A program made the translations under genes and the position numbers. From Thiocapsa marina 5811 (GTDB lineage: Bacteria; Pseudomonadota; Gammaproteobacteria; Chromatiales; Chromatiaceae): 64,000 nt of DNA. A model generated the notes under the pieces. The model was not told where the DNA came from and did no database searches. It saw only the letters and a list, made by a program, of their open reading frames with translations. Below, in pieces: positions 29,213 to 38,297 of this stretch. Where the stretch lies: assembly GCF_000223985.1 (NCBI RefSeq), contig NZ_AFWV01000003.1, forward strand, positions 248,001 to 312,000, in the 5' to 3' direction. Numbering within the stretch: position 1 is the stretch's first letter; every line of letters begins with the position of its first letter.

Positions 29213-30565
29213 TCACGGCGTCGGCTCGTGAGACGCGGCCCCGGAACCGCGTTGCGTCCCGACAGTGACGAGCAGGTCGGTCACCACGTCCACCGTTCTT
29301 GCGCTCGGGTCGGGTTCTGCGAAATCACTCTCTGTCTGGAAGATCCTCAATCCGAATATGGGAATCAGCGACAGCAAGTGGTCGAAGATCGTCGCCTGGA
29401 TGCCCTCGTAAAACGCCCATCGGGTGTCGGTGGTGAAGCAATACAGCTCCAACGGGATGCCGGTCTCGGTCGGCTGCAGCTGCCGCACGAGGAGGGTCAT
29501 TGCGTCATGGTGGATCTTCGGATGTTGTTGCAGGTAGACAAGGCAGTACTGGCGGAAGAGGCCGCTGTTGGTGACGAGCAGGCCGTTGGCGCATTCAGGA
29601 TTATCAGCCACGGCCTCCCTTTCCAATGCCAGCGCCTGATCCACGAGAGGAAGCTTGGCAAGTTGATCCAGCTCTTTCTCAGACAACGTCCTGAACGTCC
29701 GCTGATCCAGAAACAGCGAGCGCTTGATGCGCCTTCCCCCAGCGTCAAACATTCCCCGCCAGTTGGTGAACGAATTCTGGACCAAGGTGTAGGTCGGAAG
29801 GCTGGTCACGGTCTTGTCGAAGTTCTGCACCTTGAGCACGTTCAAAGAGAGTTCCGTCACATAGCCGTTTGCATCGGTGCCGCTCACTGCGATCCAGTCT
29901 CCCACACGGACCAGGTCTCCAGTGGTGACGATGACGTTGGCAAACATGGACAAGAGCGTGTCCCGAAAGACGATGAGGAGAACCGCGGACATTGCACCCA
30001 GGCCGGTGAGGAAGTAGGCCGGAGATTTACCCATCAATGTGGCAAGGATTAGGATCACCGCCACGCCGTATACAAGGAAAGACCCCACCGTGACGTACCC
30101 GCGAAAGGCTCCTTCCCGGTTGACCGAGGACAGGCTTGAGTAGTACGCGTCGACAAACCGAAAAGCCCGCACGATCACCTGGACAATGACAAGGATTAGC
30201 AAGGCCGTAATGACCCGGTCGGTCAGATCTTGGAACTGCTGGTTGAGGTTGGGTAGCAGGTCGAGCACGATATCGATCACGATGAGTCCGACAGCCGTGG
30301 CTAGACTACCCAGTACACGGCTCTTCAGGACCTGGTTGAACCTCGCGCTTTTTGCAGCAAAGGTGCTCCTCGCAATCGGCTTGAAGATGAGGAACTTGAA
30401 GATCAGGTAGGTCAGCCAAAACAGGAAGATCAGGCCGGCAACGACAATGACTGGATACAGGATTCTGTCCGATGTCAGGCCGCCGAGGGTGTCACCCAGC
30501 CATTGCGTGATCGAATTCGCCTTGACAAAATCCGGTAGAGCAATGAGCCCTTTGTCCTCTGACAC
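29213..30565 (-). CDS. MscS-family mechanosensitive channel (YbdG-like)
   Basis: A 450-residue inner-membrane channel. There are five hydrophobic segments: around 25-45, 75-95, 115-135, 155-175 and 180-205. The last contains the pore helix region SAVLLIVFRDTLLSMFANVIV. It is followed by the MscS beta domain (GDWIAVSGTDANGYVTELSLNVLKVQNFDKTVTSLPTYTL) and the long C-terminal cytoplasmic domain with the IFDHLLSLIPIFGLRIFQ tail typical of YbdG. It would protect against mild osmotic downshock. An ATG at 30583 is in frame, but AAGGAG sits inside the extra codons five bases before GTG 30565, so GTG is taken as start. Confidence 0.88.
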   Translation of the reverse strand: MSEDKGLIALPDFVKANSITQWLGDTLGGLTSDRILYPVIVVAGLIFLFWLTYLIFKFLIFKPIARSTFAAKSARFNQVLKSRVLGSLATAVGLIVIDIVLDLLPNLNQQFQDLTDRVITALLILVIVQVIVRAFRFVDAYYSSLSSVNREGAFRGYVTVGSFLVYGVAVILILATLMGKSPAYFLTGLGAMSAVLLIVFRDTLLSMFANVIVTTGDLVRVGDWIAVSGTDANGYVTELSLNVLKVQNFDKTVTSLPTYTLVQNSFTNWRGMFDAGGRRIKRSLFLDQRTFRTLSEKELDQLAKLPLVDQALALEREAVADNPECANGLLVTNSGLFRQYCLVYLQQHPKIHHDAMTLLVRQLQPTETGIPLELYCFTTDTRWAFYEGIQATIFDHLLSLIPIFGLRIFQTESDFAEPDPSARTVDVVTDLLVTVGTQRGSGAASHEPTP

Positions 30566-31050
30566 GTTGTCTCCTTCTTGCATATAGCTGCGACGGGATT
30601 GGGGTCTGGTCTTTCCTTTTGCCCGCCAGAAGCGATGAGAGCCACAACGTAGGCTGATCTAGACATCATGTCTAGCTGCAAGGGCCGCTCGCTTGTGCAG
30701 GAGCACCGACAACTCCAGGCCGAAGGCCGCCTCTGACCCTTAAGCGGGGCCGTGTCCGCCGTCTGCCACGCAAAGATTCCGGGCGCGGCAAGTTAGTGGC
30801 GGATAGGAGCGTTTACTGGACGCTCCCCGCGGACAACCAAGTGAGGGGAATTTGCCGGCAACGACCTTTCGGCGCCGCAAGTCTGAGCGACCGCGACTGA
30901 CTGCTCCTGGGGCGGAACGACAAGTCCGTGCCCCAAGTCGGGCGACTGAACGACGCACATTGCCGACACTGACAGACGGCCGAGAACGGTGATAAGGTTT
31001 TTGCCGTCATCAACGTTGTCAACGCCCAAGGTTGTTGTCATGGTTACAAC
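30566..31050. other. 485-base gap without a gene
   Basis: This is the divergent region between the MscS gene and the TumE-like pseudogene. A 164-codon frame on the - strand (30793-31287) covers much of it and overlaps the pseudogene antisense. Its composition and lack of any motif argue against it. Base composition is mixed and less GC-rich than the flanks. Confidence 0.35.
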
Positions 31051-31326
31051 ATGCCAGCTGCCCTGCTCCTGAGATCGCGCGTCAAGCTGAGCGACAACCG
31101 CGTTGCAGGTATTGTGATCCGGCAGCTCCCCGAACCCGCGCCAGGCAGTCGACATTCCTTCAAGTACCGTTTGGCCTGAGTGATCGATGAGGTCTGCGTA
31201 CTGCGCTACGACAACGAGAGCGGCAAGGGAGACCACAAGCACATGGGCGCTCGTGATGTCTCGTATGCCTTCACGACACTCGATCAATTGGTCGATGATT
31301 TCTGGGCCGATGTCGCCCGACTGTGA
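31051..31326 (+). pseudogene. TumE-type (DUF6516) toxin gene with an in-frame stop
   Basis: Read from ATG 31051 the frame gives a 91-residue product matching the TumE/DUF6516 pattern throughout: LLLRSRVKLSDN, PGSRHSFKYRLA, then after the interruption VLRYDNESGKGDHKH and LVDDFWADVARL. The only defect is TGA at 31177-31179, between KYRLA and VIDEV. Both halves align to the family without any shift in frame, so this is a point nonsense mutation rather than a frameshift. It ends 8 bases before the probable antitoxin gene. In the family the toxin gene comes first, as here. The toxin is therefore probably inactive. Confidence 0.75.
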
Positions 31327-31334
31327 GGCACCCC

Positions 31335-31676
31335 ATGACCACTGTGACGATCGAAGTCGCCGACATCGAAGCCACCAAGCGGCGCACCAAAGGTGCTTTT
31401 CACGGCGAGGCGCAAGGCTGTTTCATCACGTTTCCGAGCTACGAGGATCTCTGGGCGACGTTGACAGGCAACCGTTGGGGGATTCTCAAAGTGATGACGG
31501 GGGCCGGACCGCTCGGGGTGCGCGAGCTCGCGCGGCGCGTCGGGCGCGATGTCAAAGGCGTGCATACCGATGCTCAGGCACTGGTGGCCTGTGGTGTGCT
31601 CGACAAGACCGATGACGGCAAACTGGTGTTTCCTTATTACGAGGTGCGCATGGAGATCGTGCTGAAAGCGGCGTAG
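31335..31676 (+). CDS. TumA-like HTH antitoxin
   Basis: A 113-residue protein with a winged-helix DNA-binding pattern in its middle (LKVMTGAGPLGVRELARRVGRDVKGVHTDAQALVACGVLDKTDDGKLVFPY). Proteins of this type sit directly downstream of DUF6516 toxins and act as antitoxin and autorepressor. The gene looks intact although its upstream partner has a stop codon. The in-frame GTG at 31323 is an alternative start. A second gene fragment follows 73 bases downstream. Confidence 0.75.
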   Translation: MTTVTIEVADIEATKRRTKGAFHGEAQGCFITFPSYEDLWATLTGNRWGILKVMTGAGPLGVRELARRVGRDVKGVHTDAQALVACGVLDKTDDGKLVFPYYEVRMEIVLKAA

Positions 31677-31749
31677 GACGCGCCGGCTGGTTGCAACGGT
31701 TGCTGCGGCAGAGGCCTCAGCGGTGCCCTGCTTTGAACTGGAATCCCGC

Positions 31750-32025
31750 ATGCCGAAGAAACCCAGCAAGACCAAGCCCGGACGACCACAACCCGAAGCC
31801 GCCCAACGGAAGGCGATCGAGCGCCTGATCGAAGCAGGCGAGTACACCAAAGCGGTCCAGCAGCTCAAACCGCCGGTTCACCGATGTCCTGATCATGGCG
31901 GACTCAGACGCCTTCTGGTCGAGGCATTGGAGCGCAGCAAGGGGATCCGTGCGGCCGGGCTTGCCGCGTTCGAATGGGCCGAGCGTCGACCCAACAGTGT
32001 CCAGGCCCAGGGGCGCAGGGACTGA
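31750..32025 (+). CDS. Short hypothetical protein, probably a truncated remnant
   Basis: A 91-residue frame starting MPKKPSKTKPGRPQPEAAQ. The middle (RLIEAGEYTKAVQQLK...DHGGLRRLLVEALERSKG) has the helix-turn-helix spacing of tetratricopeptide-like repeats. It stops soon after AAFEWAERRPNS, where such a protein would be expected to go on, so it may be the head of a larger broken gene. It lies 93 bases from the end of the AttH-like gene, convergent to it. No function is assigned. Confidence 0.4.
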   Translation: MPKKPSKTKPGRPQPEAAQRKAIERLIEAGEYTKAVQQLKPPVHRCPDHGGLRRLLVEALERSKGIRAAGLAAFEWAERRPNSVQAQGRRD

Positions 32026-32118
32026 CGATTCCCTTGGCGGGGGCAACCGCTAGGCGTCTGGACGACGCCCTGCTCCAGCGCGATGCCGGTCGGGGCCCGA
32101 TTGCTGCGCCGTTCGGGA

Positions 32119-33198
32119 TCAAAGGCTGTCCGGCCGTTGCGCATACCCCGTCATCTCCAGATAGCCGCGTCCGACCTCCCGATCCGCCTCGTAAACCCTG
32201 ACGGCACCCTCCCAGTAGACGATGCCGGTGGAGCGGCGGCCGTCGAGCTCCTGATCGTCCATCAAGGGCTCGAGGCGCAATGTCCTGCCCGCGACCTCCA
32301 AGGTCCACTCGACCGGATACCGGGTCCCGGTGCGGGGCGACTGCCAGAGGCGACCGGGCTGGAAGCGCACCTCGTCCGGGACGAGTGTTCGAGCGGGCGC
32401 GGCGCCGTCTCGGAGCGTTCCGGAGGTCCAGAGGGCCGAGCCGTCGCGCCCGCGCATCCGGAACGCCATCAGCGAGCCGCCGTCGTGCAGGTTGATGCCG
32501 ATCCAATCCCAGCCTTGGGCCTCCTCGGGCATGATCTCGCTGGACCATTCGTGGTCGAGCCAGGCATGGCCCGTCACGTGACGATCCGTGCCGTCGAGCC
32601 GAATGCGGCCCTCGACGGCGAGTTGGGGTCGGCTGTAGTAGTAGCTGGCGTTGCTCGGGTCGGGGGTCTTTTGGCTGAATCCGCCGCGGCCGTTCGGCAG
32701 GGGCGGACCGGTCGTGACCAGCTCGAGATCAAGCGCGAAGTCGTCCGCCTCGATTCGAGTCCGATATCGCTCGGGCCCGTCCGTGGCATCCGACGCGAGC
32801 TCCCAGTCCGCGATCCATGCTCGGGTTTGCCCCATGGCCGCACCGGCCAGGGGCTCGAGTGCGCGCTCGATCCGCTCGGCATGGATCAGCGACCCGACCG
32901 ACGGATCGGCGATCGCCGCATGGGCCAGGATGAGCTGGCGCGGTGCGAAGCGGCTTGGGTTGTCCGCGCCGATGCCGGTGCCGACCCGGAAGAAGGTGAC
33001 CTGAAAGCCCCGCTCGATACCTGTCTCGTCGGTCAGCCAGCCGGTGATGTACCACCACTCGGTGCGGTAGTCCGGATGCGCGCCCGTGTCCGCGGGAAAG
33101 GCCAGGGGGCGGCCTTCGATCACCGGCGCAAAGTCGCTCGCCGCGGCAAACGCGATCGGCCAGCAGAGTGCGAGTGTCAGTGCGAGCCAAACCGGCAT
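32119..33198 (-). CDS. Secreted AttH/CrtC-like (lipocalin-fold) protein
   Basis: A 359-residue exported protein with a signal peptide (MPVWLALTLALCWPIAFAAA). It has the family marks of the AttH / hydroxyneurosporene-synthase (CrtC) superfamily: HPDYRTEWWYITGWL near the start, FQVTFFR, the ASYYYSRPQL segment, and HVTGHAWLDHEWSS with acidic and histidine residues. The start ATG shares one base with the stop of the upstream permease gene. It is therefore the third gene of an ABC transporter operon. This gene set recurs in Gram-negative bacteria; the substrate is unknown. It is probably not the carotenoid hydratase itself, because the other members of a crt cluster are absent. Confidence 0.8.
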   Translation of the reverse strand: MPVWLALTLALCWPIAFAAASDFAPVIEGRPLAFPADTGAHPDYRTEWWYITGWLTDETGIERGFQVTFFRVGTGIGADNPSRFAPRQLILAHAAIADPSVGSLIHAERIERALEPLAGAAMGQTRAWIADWELASDATDGPERYRTRIEADDFALDLELVTTGPPLPNGRGGFSQKTPDPSNASYYYSRPQLAVEGRIRLDGTDRHVTGHAWLDHEWSSEIMPEEAQGWDWIGINLHDGGSLMAFRMRGRDGSALWTSGTLRDGAAPARTLVPDEVRFQPGRLWQSPRTGTRYPVEWTLEVAGRTLRLEPLMDDQELDGRRSTGIVYWEGAVRVYEADREVGRGYLEMTGYAQRPDSL

Positions 33199-35768
33199 CA
33201 CCAATCCTCCCGCACCGCAAGCACCGCATCCTGGCGCATCGCCTGCCGACCCGCGAGTCGGGCGGCGAGCGCGGCGAGGAGGATCATCGCCGAGCCGAAA
33301 ACGAGCAGCGTGGCGAGCGGAAGCTGCATGTCCATGCTCCAATGAAAACTCTGGGGATTGATGACCCGGATCAGCACCAGCGCGATCGCCGCGCCTGCGG
33401 CCAGTCCGACGCCCACGCCGACCGCGGCGGTCAGCGCCGCCTCCAGGGCCAGAAGTGTCCCGATCCGGCGTCTCGGCAGCCCCAGATGACGCAGGATCCC
33501 GAACTCCTTTTGGCGGCTGCTCGCGAGCGCGGCGAAGGTGGTCCCGATGCCGAACAGGCCGATCGTCACCGCGACAGCCAGCATGAGATAGGTTGCCAGG
33601 AAGGTGCGGTCGAAGACCTGCAGGATCATGCTGCGCAGCTCCCCGGGCAGGATCATCTCGCTGACCCGATCGCCGAGAGTGGCGCGGATAGCGCTCATCA
33701 CCTCGACGGGATCCGTTCCGGGCGCAAGGCTGAGGCCCAAATCATTAGTGCGGCGATCGCCCGTCAGTGCGCGGAAGGTCTCCAGCTCGATGACCGCCGC
33801 GCCCTGTTGGCGTGCATAGTCGCGCCAGATCCCGACGATGCGAAAGGTCTGAATTTGCTCGCCGAGGGGCAGGGCGAGCGGATCATCGACCCCGAGATCC
33901 AGCCGATCGGCCAGGGCCTCCGAGATCCAGGTCGGCGGATCCGTTCCCGGCCCGGCGGGCGGGTCGAGCGTGCCGGCGACGAGCGGAAGCCCGGAGGTGT
34001 CCTGCACCGGTCGGGCGATGAGTGCGATCGCCTCGCGGACCTCGCCGATGCGCAGGTTCTCGAAGCGCACCGGTCGCACGCCCGCCACGCCCGGCAGCGC
34101 GGCGACGCGCGCCACGGCATCCGGATCCAGATAGCCGCTTGCGCCCGAGTCGGATGCGCGCAGATAGAGATCCGCCGGGAGCATCCGGGTCAGCCAGGCG
34201 TCGAGCGAATCGCGGAACGAGTCGACCATGATGGCCATGGAGACCGCCAAGGCGACGCTGGCCACGACCCCGACACCGGCCACGACCGCCTGCCCCGGGG
34301 CGGCGGCCAGTCGTGCCCGCGCCAATCGGGTCACGAGCGAGCCCCGCACCGGCAAGAGACGCATGGCGCCGACCGTGGCGCCCGGGATGGCGAGAACGGC
34401 GGCGACCAGGATGAGCGCGACGGCCAGATAACCGGACACAGGCACCCCGCCGATCGGCGGGAGCAGACAGAGCAGTGCGGCGACGGACAGCGCGATCAGT
34501 GCCGCACCCCGGCGCGGACGCGCCTGATAGACCTCGGCCTCGTCGCCCGCCCGCAGACCGCGAGCGGGCACCATCCGTGCGGCCTCGCGTGCCGGCAGCC
34601 AGGCGCCGGCCACACCCGCGAGCACGCCGAGCCCGAGATAGGCCAGCGTCAGGACCGGCTCGACGCGCAGCTGCGGGGCGACGCCTCGAAAAAAGCCGGC
34701 GCCCAGATCGCCGCCGATCAGACGAAAGGCGAGTGCCGTCAGCAGATAGGCCAGGAGCACGCCGGCGATGCCGCCGATCAGGCCGAGCAGGGCGCCCTCC
34801 GTGAGCAACCCGCGCTCGAGGCTGTTGCGGTCCAGGCCGAGCGCGCGCAGGAAGGCGAATTCGCGGCGTCGGCGCACGACCGCAAGCCACTGCGTCGAGA
34901 AGACCAGGAAGCCGCCGGTCAGCAGCGCGATCGCCGCCAGCATGGTCAGATTGACCCGATAGGCACGCGACACGCCCGTGACCTCGGAGGCCGTCTCCTC
35001 CGGGGTCAGAAGCGTGACGCCCGGCGGCAACAGGTCGCGCAGCAGCTCCTGCGCCGGCCCGCGCTCGATCCCCGGGGCGAGCCGCAGATCGATCCGGGTC
35101 AGACGACCGATCCGATCGAAGGTCTGCTGAGCACCGGCAATGTCCATCACTGCCAGTACCTGCCCGACGCCGGCGCTCGGCACGGAGCCCGCAACCCGCA
35201 AACGCGCCTCGCCGATCCCGACCTGGACCACGACCGCATCCCCGGCATCGAGCTCGAGTCGCGTGCTCGCGGCAGGGCTCAGGAAGAGGGCGTCGGGCTG
35301 GAGTGCAGCCAGTCGATCGGGGCGATCCGCGTCGGAGCCTTCGGGGTCCTCGCCGTCCGCCGCCGCCGTCTCGACGATGGGCAACAACGAGGGCGTCACC
35401 TGCGCAACGCGGAAGAGATCGATCCCGAACACCCGCAAGGTTTCGTCGCGACCCGGCAGCCGGGCTTGAATCTCCAGGAGCGGGCTCGCCGCGGCCACCG
35501 TCGGATGCAGGGCGATCCGCGCATAGACCGCGTCGTCGAAGCCGCTGCGCGGGCCGACCACCTGAAGATCGGCTTCCCCGCTCAGCAGGCGCATCCCGCG
35601 ATCGAGCTCGTCGAGCGCGGCGGTATGGATGAGCTGCACCGCCAGCCCGAGCGCCACGCCGAGCGCGATCGCGAGCAGAGACAGCGCGGTGGCGAGGCGC
35701 CGCCGCCGAAGACTGGCGAGAAAGACATGCCGCAGTGCAGCGCTGTTGCCGGATCCGAGGATGCCCAT
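33198..35768 (-). CDS. ABC transporter permease, FtsX-like, two-repeat type
   Basis: An 856-residue permease with a membrane helix after residue 20, a large periplasmic domain (about 45-255), three helices around 265-385, a second helix set at about 420-480 and a second periplasmic domain. It ends with three C-terminal helices (about 710-840). The FtsX pattern is doubled, as in the AttF/AttG or MacB-like long permeases, so one polypeptide may form a whole transporter half-pair. It is coupled to the ATPase gene upstream (4-base gap) and to the AttH-like gene downstream (1-base overlap). It probably moves a lipid-like or envelope substrate from the outer leaflet of the inner membrane, as LolCE does. 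GTG 35783 is a weaker alternative start. Confidence 0.85.
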   Translation of the reverse strand: MGILGSGNSAALRHVFLASLRRRRLATALSLLAIALGVALGLAVQLIHTAALDELDRGMRLLSGEADLQVVGPRSGFDDAVYARIALHPTVAAASPLLEIQARLPGRDETLRVFGIDLFRVAQVTPSLLPIVETAAADGEDPEGSDADRPDRLAALQPDALFLSPAASTRLELDAGDAVVVQVGIGEARLRVAGSVPSAGVGQVLAVMDIAGAQQTFDRIGRLTRIDLRLAPGIERGPAQELLRDLLPPGVTLLTPEETASEVTGVSRAYRVNLTMLAAIALLTGGFLVFSTQWLAVVRRRREFAFLRALGLDRNSLERGLLTEGALLGLIGGIAGVLLAYLLTALAFRLIGGDLGAGFFRGVAPQLRVEPVLTLAYLGLGVLAGVAGAWLPAREAARMVPARGLRAGDEAEVYQARPRRGAALIALSVAALLCLLPPIGGVPVSGYLAVALILVAAVLAIPGATVGAMRLLPVRGSLVTRLARARLAAAPGQAVVAGVGVVASVALAVSMAIMVDSFRDSLDAWLTRMLPADLYLRASDSGASGYLDPDAVARVAALPGVAGVRPVRFENLRIGEVREAIALIARPVQDTSGLPLVAGTLDPPAGPGTDPPTWISEALADRLDLGVDDPLALPLGEQIQTFRIVGIWRDYARQQGAAVIELETFRALTGDRRTNDLGLSLAPGTDPVEVMSAIRATLGDRVSEMILPGELRSMILQVFDRTFLATYLMLAVAVTIGLFGIGTTFAALASSRQKEFGILRHLGLPRRRIGTLLALEAALTAAVGVGVGLAAGAAIALVLIRVINPQSFHWSMDMQLPLATLLVFGSAMILLAALAARLAGRQAMRQDAVLAVREDW

Positions 35769-35772
35769 CGTC

Positions 35773-36444
35773 CTATCCCACATCCGCGACCAGGCCGCTC
35801 GCGGTTAGGCGCAGGATGCGGTCGGCATGGGCGGCGGCCGCGCGCGAATGCGTGACCAGGATCCCGATTGCACCGGCGTTGTGGATGCCCTCGAACAGTA
35901 GCTCGAGCACACCCTGCGCGCGTTCTGGGTCGAGGTTCCCGGTTGGCTCGTCGCAGAGCACGACCGCCGGCGCATGCACCAGCGCGCGGGCGATGGCGAC
36001 GCGTTGCAGCTCGCCGCCGGAGAGATGACGCGGCCAGTCGTCGCCGCGCCGACCCAGTCCCACGCGCTCGAGCATGGCGCGGGCGCGCCGGTCGGCGACG
36101 GCCTCCTGCTCGTCGAGCAGCCACAGCGGCAGGGCGACGTTCTGAGCCAAGGTCAGGTGCGGCAGGACATGGAACGCCTGGAATACGAACCCCAGCTCGC
36201 GCCGACGCATCCGGGAGCAGGCGTCCTCGTCGAGCGAGGTCACCTCGGTGTCGCGCAACCGGATACGGCCGCCGTCGACCGGCTCCAGACCCGCGATGCA
36301 GTTCAGAAAGGTCGACTTGCCCACGCCGGACTCGCCCATCACGGCGACCGACTCGCCCGGCGAGAGGTGCAAGGACACCTGCTCGAAGAGTGGATGATCG
36401 AGGGAGGTGTCGAAACGCTTCGAGAGGTTTTCGATAGACAGCAT
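35773..36444 (-). CDS. ABC transporter ATPase (LolD-like)
   Basis: A 223-residue nucleotide-binding subunit. Walker A is GESGVGKST (37-45), the Q loop is FVFQAFHVLP, the signature motif is LSGGELQR, Walker B is VVLCDEPTGNLD, and the H loop is LVTHSRAAA. The sequence belongs to the LolD/MacB-type group, which drives mechanotransmission permeases of the FtsX fold. It is first gene of a three-gene operon with the permease and the AttH-like exported protein. Confidence 0.92.
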   Translation of the reverse strand: MLSIENLSKRFDTSLDHPLFEQVSLHLSPGESVAVMGESGVGKSTFLNCIAGLEPVDGGRIRLRDTEVTSLDEDACSRMRRRELGFVFQAFHVLPHLTLAQNVALPLWLLDEQEAVADRRARAMLERVGLGRRGDDWPRHLSGGELQRVAIARALVHAPAVVLCDEPTGNLDPERAQGVLELLFEGIHNAGAIGILVTHSRAAAAHADRILRLTASGLVADVG

Positions 36445-36698
36445 CGGTGACCGATAGTGGTGAGTGGTGAGTGGCTGGAAACGAAAGCGTGAACAGTGGC
36501 TTAGTAACCGGAAAGCCGAGAGGCCGGCGCCTGTCGGGTCTACATCCGGCCATGGGCCCGGACCATTCTATATCGAGGCGGCCCCCGAAAACCCTTTGCG
36601 TCCTTCGCGCCTTTGCGGTTCAAATTAACCGACCTCGGCCGGCTGCCGACATCCAGGCGGGCCTCGACCGACATGACCATCTGCCGAAGAGGCCATCC

Positions 36699-37406
36699 AT
36701 GAGGGTTCAGGTCCTGCAGCACGTCCCGTTCGAGGACATCGGCTCGATGGCGTCGTGGTTGGCGGAGCGCGGCATCACCCCGAGCTACACGCGCTTTTAC
36801 GACGATGGTGGGCTTCCGCCGATCGATGGCCTCGACCTCGTCATCGTCATGGGCGGTCCGATGAGCGTCAACGACGAGGCGCAGCTGCCATGGCTGCGCG
36901 CCGAGAAGCGGTTCTTGCGCGAGGCGATCGCGCACGGGGTTCGGGTGCTCGGGGTCTGTCTGGGCGCACAACTGATTGCCGACGCACTCGGTGCCCATGT
37001 CTATCCCAATGCGGAGAAGGAGATCGGCTGGTTCCCGATTCACGGGATCCGCGAGGGCGCCGATACGGCTGAAGACTGTTGCCGCTTTCCGGTCGACAGC
37101 CTGGTCTTCCACTGGCACGGCGAGACCTTCGAGCTTCCGTCCGGCGCCGTGCGTTTGGCGCGCAGCATGGCCTGCGAGAACCAGGCGTTCCGGATCGGCC
37201 GGCAGGTGGTCGGACTCCAGTTTCACCTGGAGACCACGGCGCAGAGTGCGGCGGCGATCCTCGATCACTGCCGGGACGAGCTGGTACCGGGGCCCTGGAT
37301 CCAGACCGAGGCGGCGATTCGCGCGGTCGACGCGGGGGTTTACGCCGAGGCCAATCGGCTCATGAGTCGAATCCTGGACGATCTCGTCGGACCAGCGAGG
37401 CCCTGA
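36699..37406 (+). CDS. Class I glutamine amidotransferase
   Basis: A 235-residue stand-alone amidotransferase-fold protein. The triad is C87 in LGVCLGAQL, H176 and E178 in LQFHLE. GGPMSVND forms the oxyanion-hole region. The protein resembles stand-alone GMP-synthase-like amidotransferases that hydrolyse gamma-glutamyl bonds or other amides. AAGAGG lies six bases before ATG 36699; the frame upstream of it has no support. It may be linked in function to the GCS2 ligase elsewhere in the window, but nothing near it shows this. Confidence 0.88.
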   Translation: MRVQVLQHVPFEDIGSMASWLAERGITPSYTRFYDDGGLPPIDGLDLVIVMGGPMSVNDEAQLPWLRAEKRFLREAIAHGVRVLGVCLGAQLIADALGAHVYPNAEKEIGWFPIHGIREGADTAEDCCRFPVDSLVFHWHGETFELPSGAVRLARSMACENQAFRIGRQVVGLQFHLETTAQSAAAILDHCRDELVPGPWIQTEAAIRAVDAGVYAEANRLMSRILDDLVGPARP

Positions 37407-37470
37407 TTCGGCCAAACGACGGATCAAAACGTAGCTACGGCGCCGCGTCTTAGGCGGCGGTGGGTGGTCT

Positions 37471-37545
37471 GGGTGGGCGAGCGGGAGCGAAGTCCACCGG
37501 ACCCCGTGCCGACGCTGGTGGGCTGCGCTGCGCTTTGCCCAACCC
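37471..37545 (+). repeat. 75-base repeat, copy 1
   Basis: GGGTGGGCGAGCGGGAGCGA... aligns without gaps to 40811-40884, matching at about 55 of the first 70 positions. It has weak dyad symmetry (GGGTGG...CCAACCC). It lies between the amidotransferase gene and the DUF3096 gene. Confidence 0.65.
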
Positions 37546-37653
37546 GTTCATCTTTGATCTTGCATCGTTTCGAAGTTGCCTCGAGCCCCGGCGAATCCCA
37601 CGAATCGAGGCCGCATCCCGAGTTTCAACCAGACCAGCAAAGGTGATAGACCG

Positions 37654-37950
37654 ATGGAGATCCCGAGCGTCCTCGTCCAGTGGCCGTTGCAGGCCGTTCT
37701 TGCGATCGTTGCGGGCCTGATCATCCTGATGGTTCCACGGGTTCTCAACTATGCCGTGGCAACCTATCTGCTCGGGGTCGGTGCACTCGGTCTTCTTCTG
37801 GTCTACCAGGGGCAGGCCGTGAAGGCGCAAACGATCATCGCCCTGGTGGCCGGTGTGCTGATCCTGGTCAAGCCCAACATCCTCAACTACGTCATCGGGA
37901 TTTACCTGATTCTCGTGGGCCTGCTCGAGTCCGGCGTCATCCGCATCTAA
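37654..37950 (+). CDS. DUF3096 small membrane protein
   Basis: A 98-residue hydrophobic protein made of two near-identical halves. The first reads AIVAGLIILMVPRVLNYAVATYLLGVGALGLL and the second repeats the plan with ALVAGVLILVKPNILNYVIG. Each half gives two membrane-spanning segments with a P-x-x-LNY turn between them. The role of the family is unknown. ATG 37654 has AAGG about ten bases upstream. The stop codon TAA is the first three bases of a repeat element (37948-38032). Confidence 0.85.
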   Translation: MEIPSVLVQWPLQAVLAIVAGLIILMVPRVLNYAVATYLLGVGALGLLLVYQGQAVKAQTIIALVAGVLILVKPNILNYVIGIYLILVGLLESGVIRI

Positions 37951-38032
37951 ACCGCGTCCGGAGCGGCATGCGTCGTTCTTGGATGGGAGCTGCCACCGTC
38001 GGATCCTTGAACGTCCCAGCTGACGCGGTTTA
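37948..38032 (+). repeat. TAAACCGCG element, A sub-family, full copy (A4)
   Basis: 85 bases, from TAAACCGCGTCCGGAGCGGC to GCTGACGCGGTTTA, with 11-base inverted termini. Its first bases supply the stop codon of the DUF3096 gene. The rest of the gap to accA (38033-38291) holds nothing recognisable. Confidence 0.8.
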
Positions 38033-38297
38033 GGATTCTGAAAAACAGAAACTTTAACCTGCGTGCCGGCCGAGTTTCAGGCGTGCGCTCACCGTAGGAC
38101 TCACCCGGAGTTCAGCAACTCGCTCCGGACTCGGCTTAAGCGCTCATCCGGTGCGGATCGATCGCCAGGGTGCGCGCATCCTCAGCCTTGCGCGCTGATG
38201 CGCCGCGTGCCGGCAACCCAAAGATCCTCGACGGCGGCTTGAACTCGCGGGACGGCAATGCCAGACTCCCGCAGCTTCCAACGAGGATCCTGTGGTT

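Noticed and set aside
31177-31179. TGA in the TumE-like gene read as selenocysteine
   Set aside because: There is no SECIS-like hairpin directly after it, and the family is not known to use selenocysteine. A nonsense mutation is simpler.
30793-31287. 164-codon frame on the - strand
   Set aside because: It overlaps the TumE-like pseudogene antisense and has no motif.
32119-33198. Calling the exported protein a carotenoid 1,2-hydratase (CrtC)
   Set aside because: The fold family is shared, but the operon is with an ABC transporter and no other carotenoid genes are present, so only the superfamily is claimed.
33168-35855. Long + strand open frame of 895 codons
   Set aside because: It is antisense to the ABC permease operon, which has strong domain evidence. 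The product is a low-complexity Arg/Gln/Asp-rich shadow.
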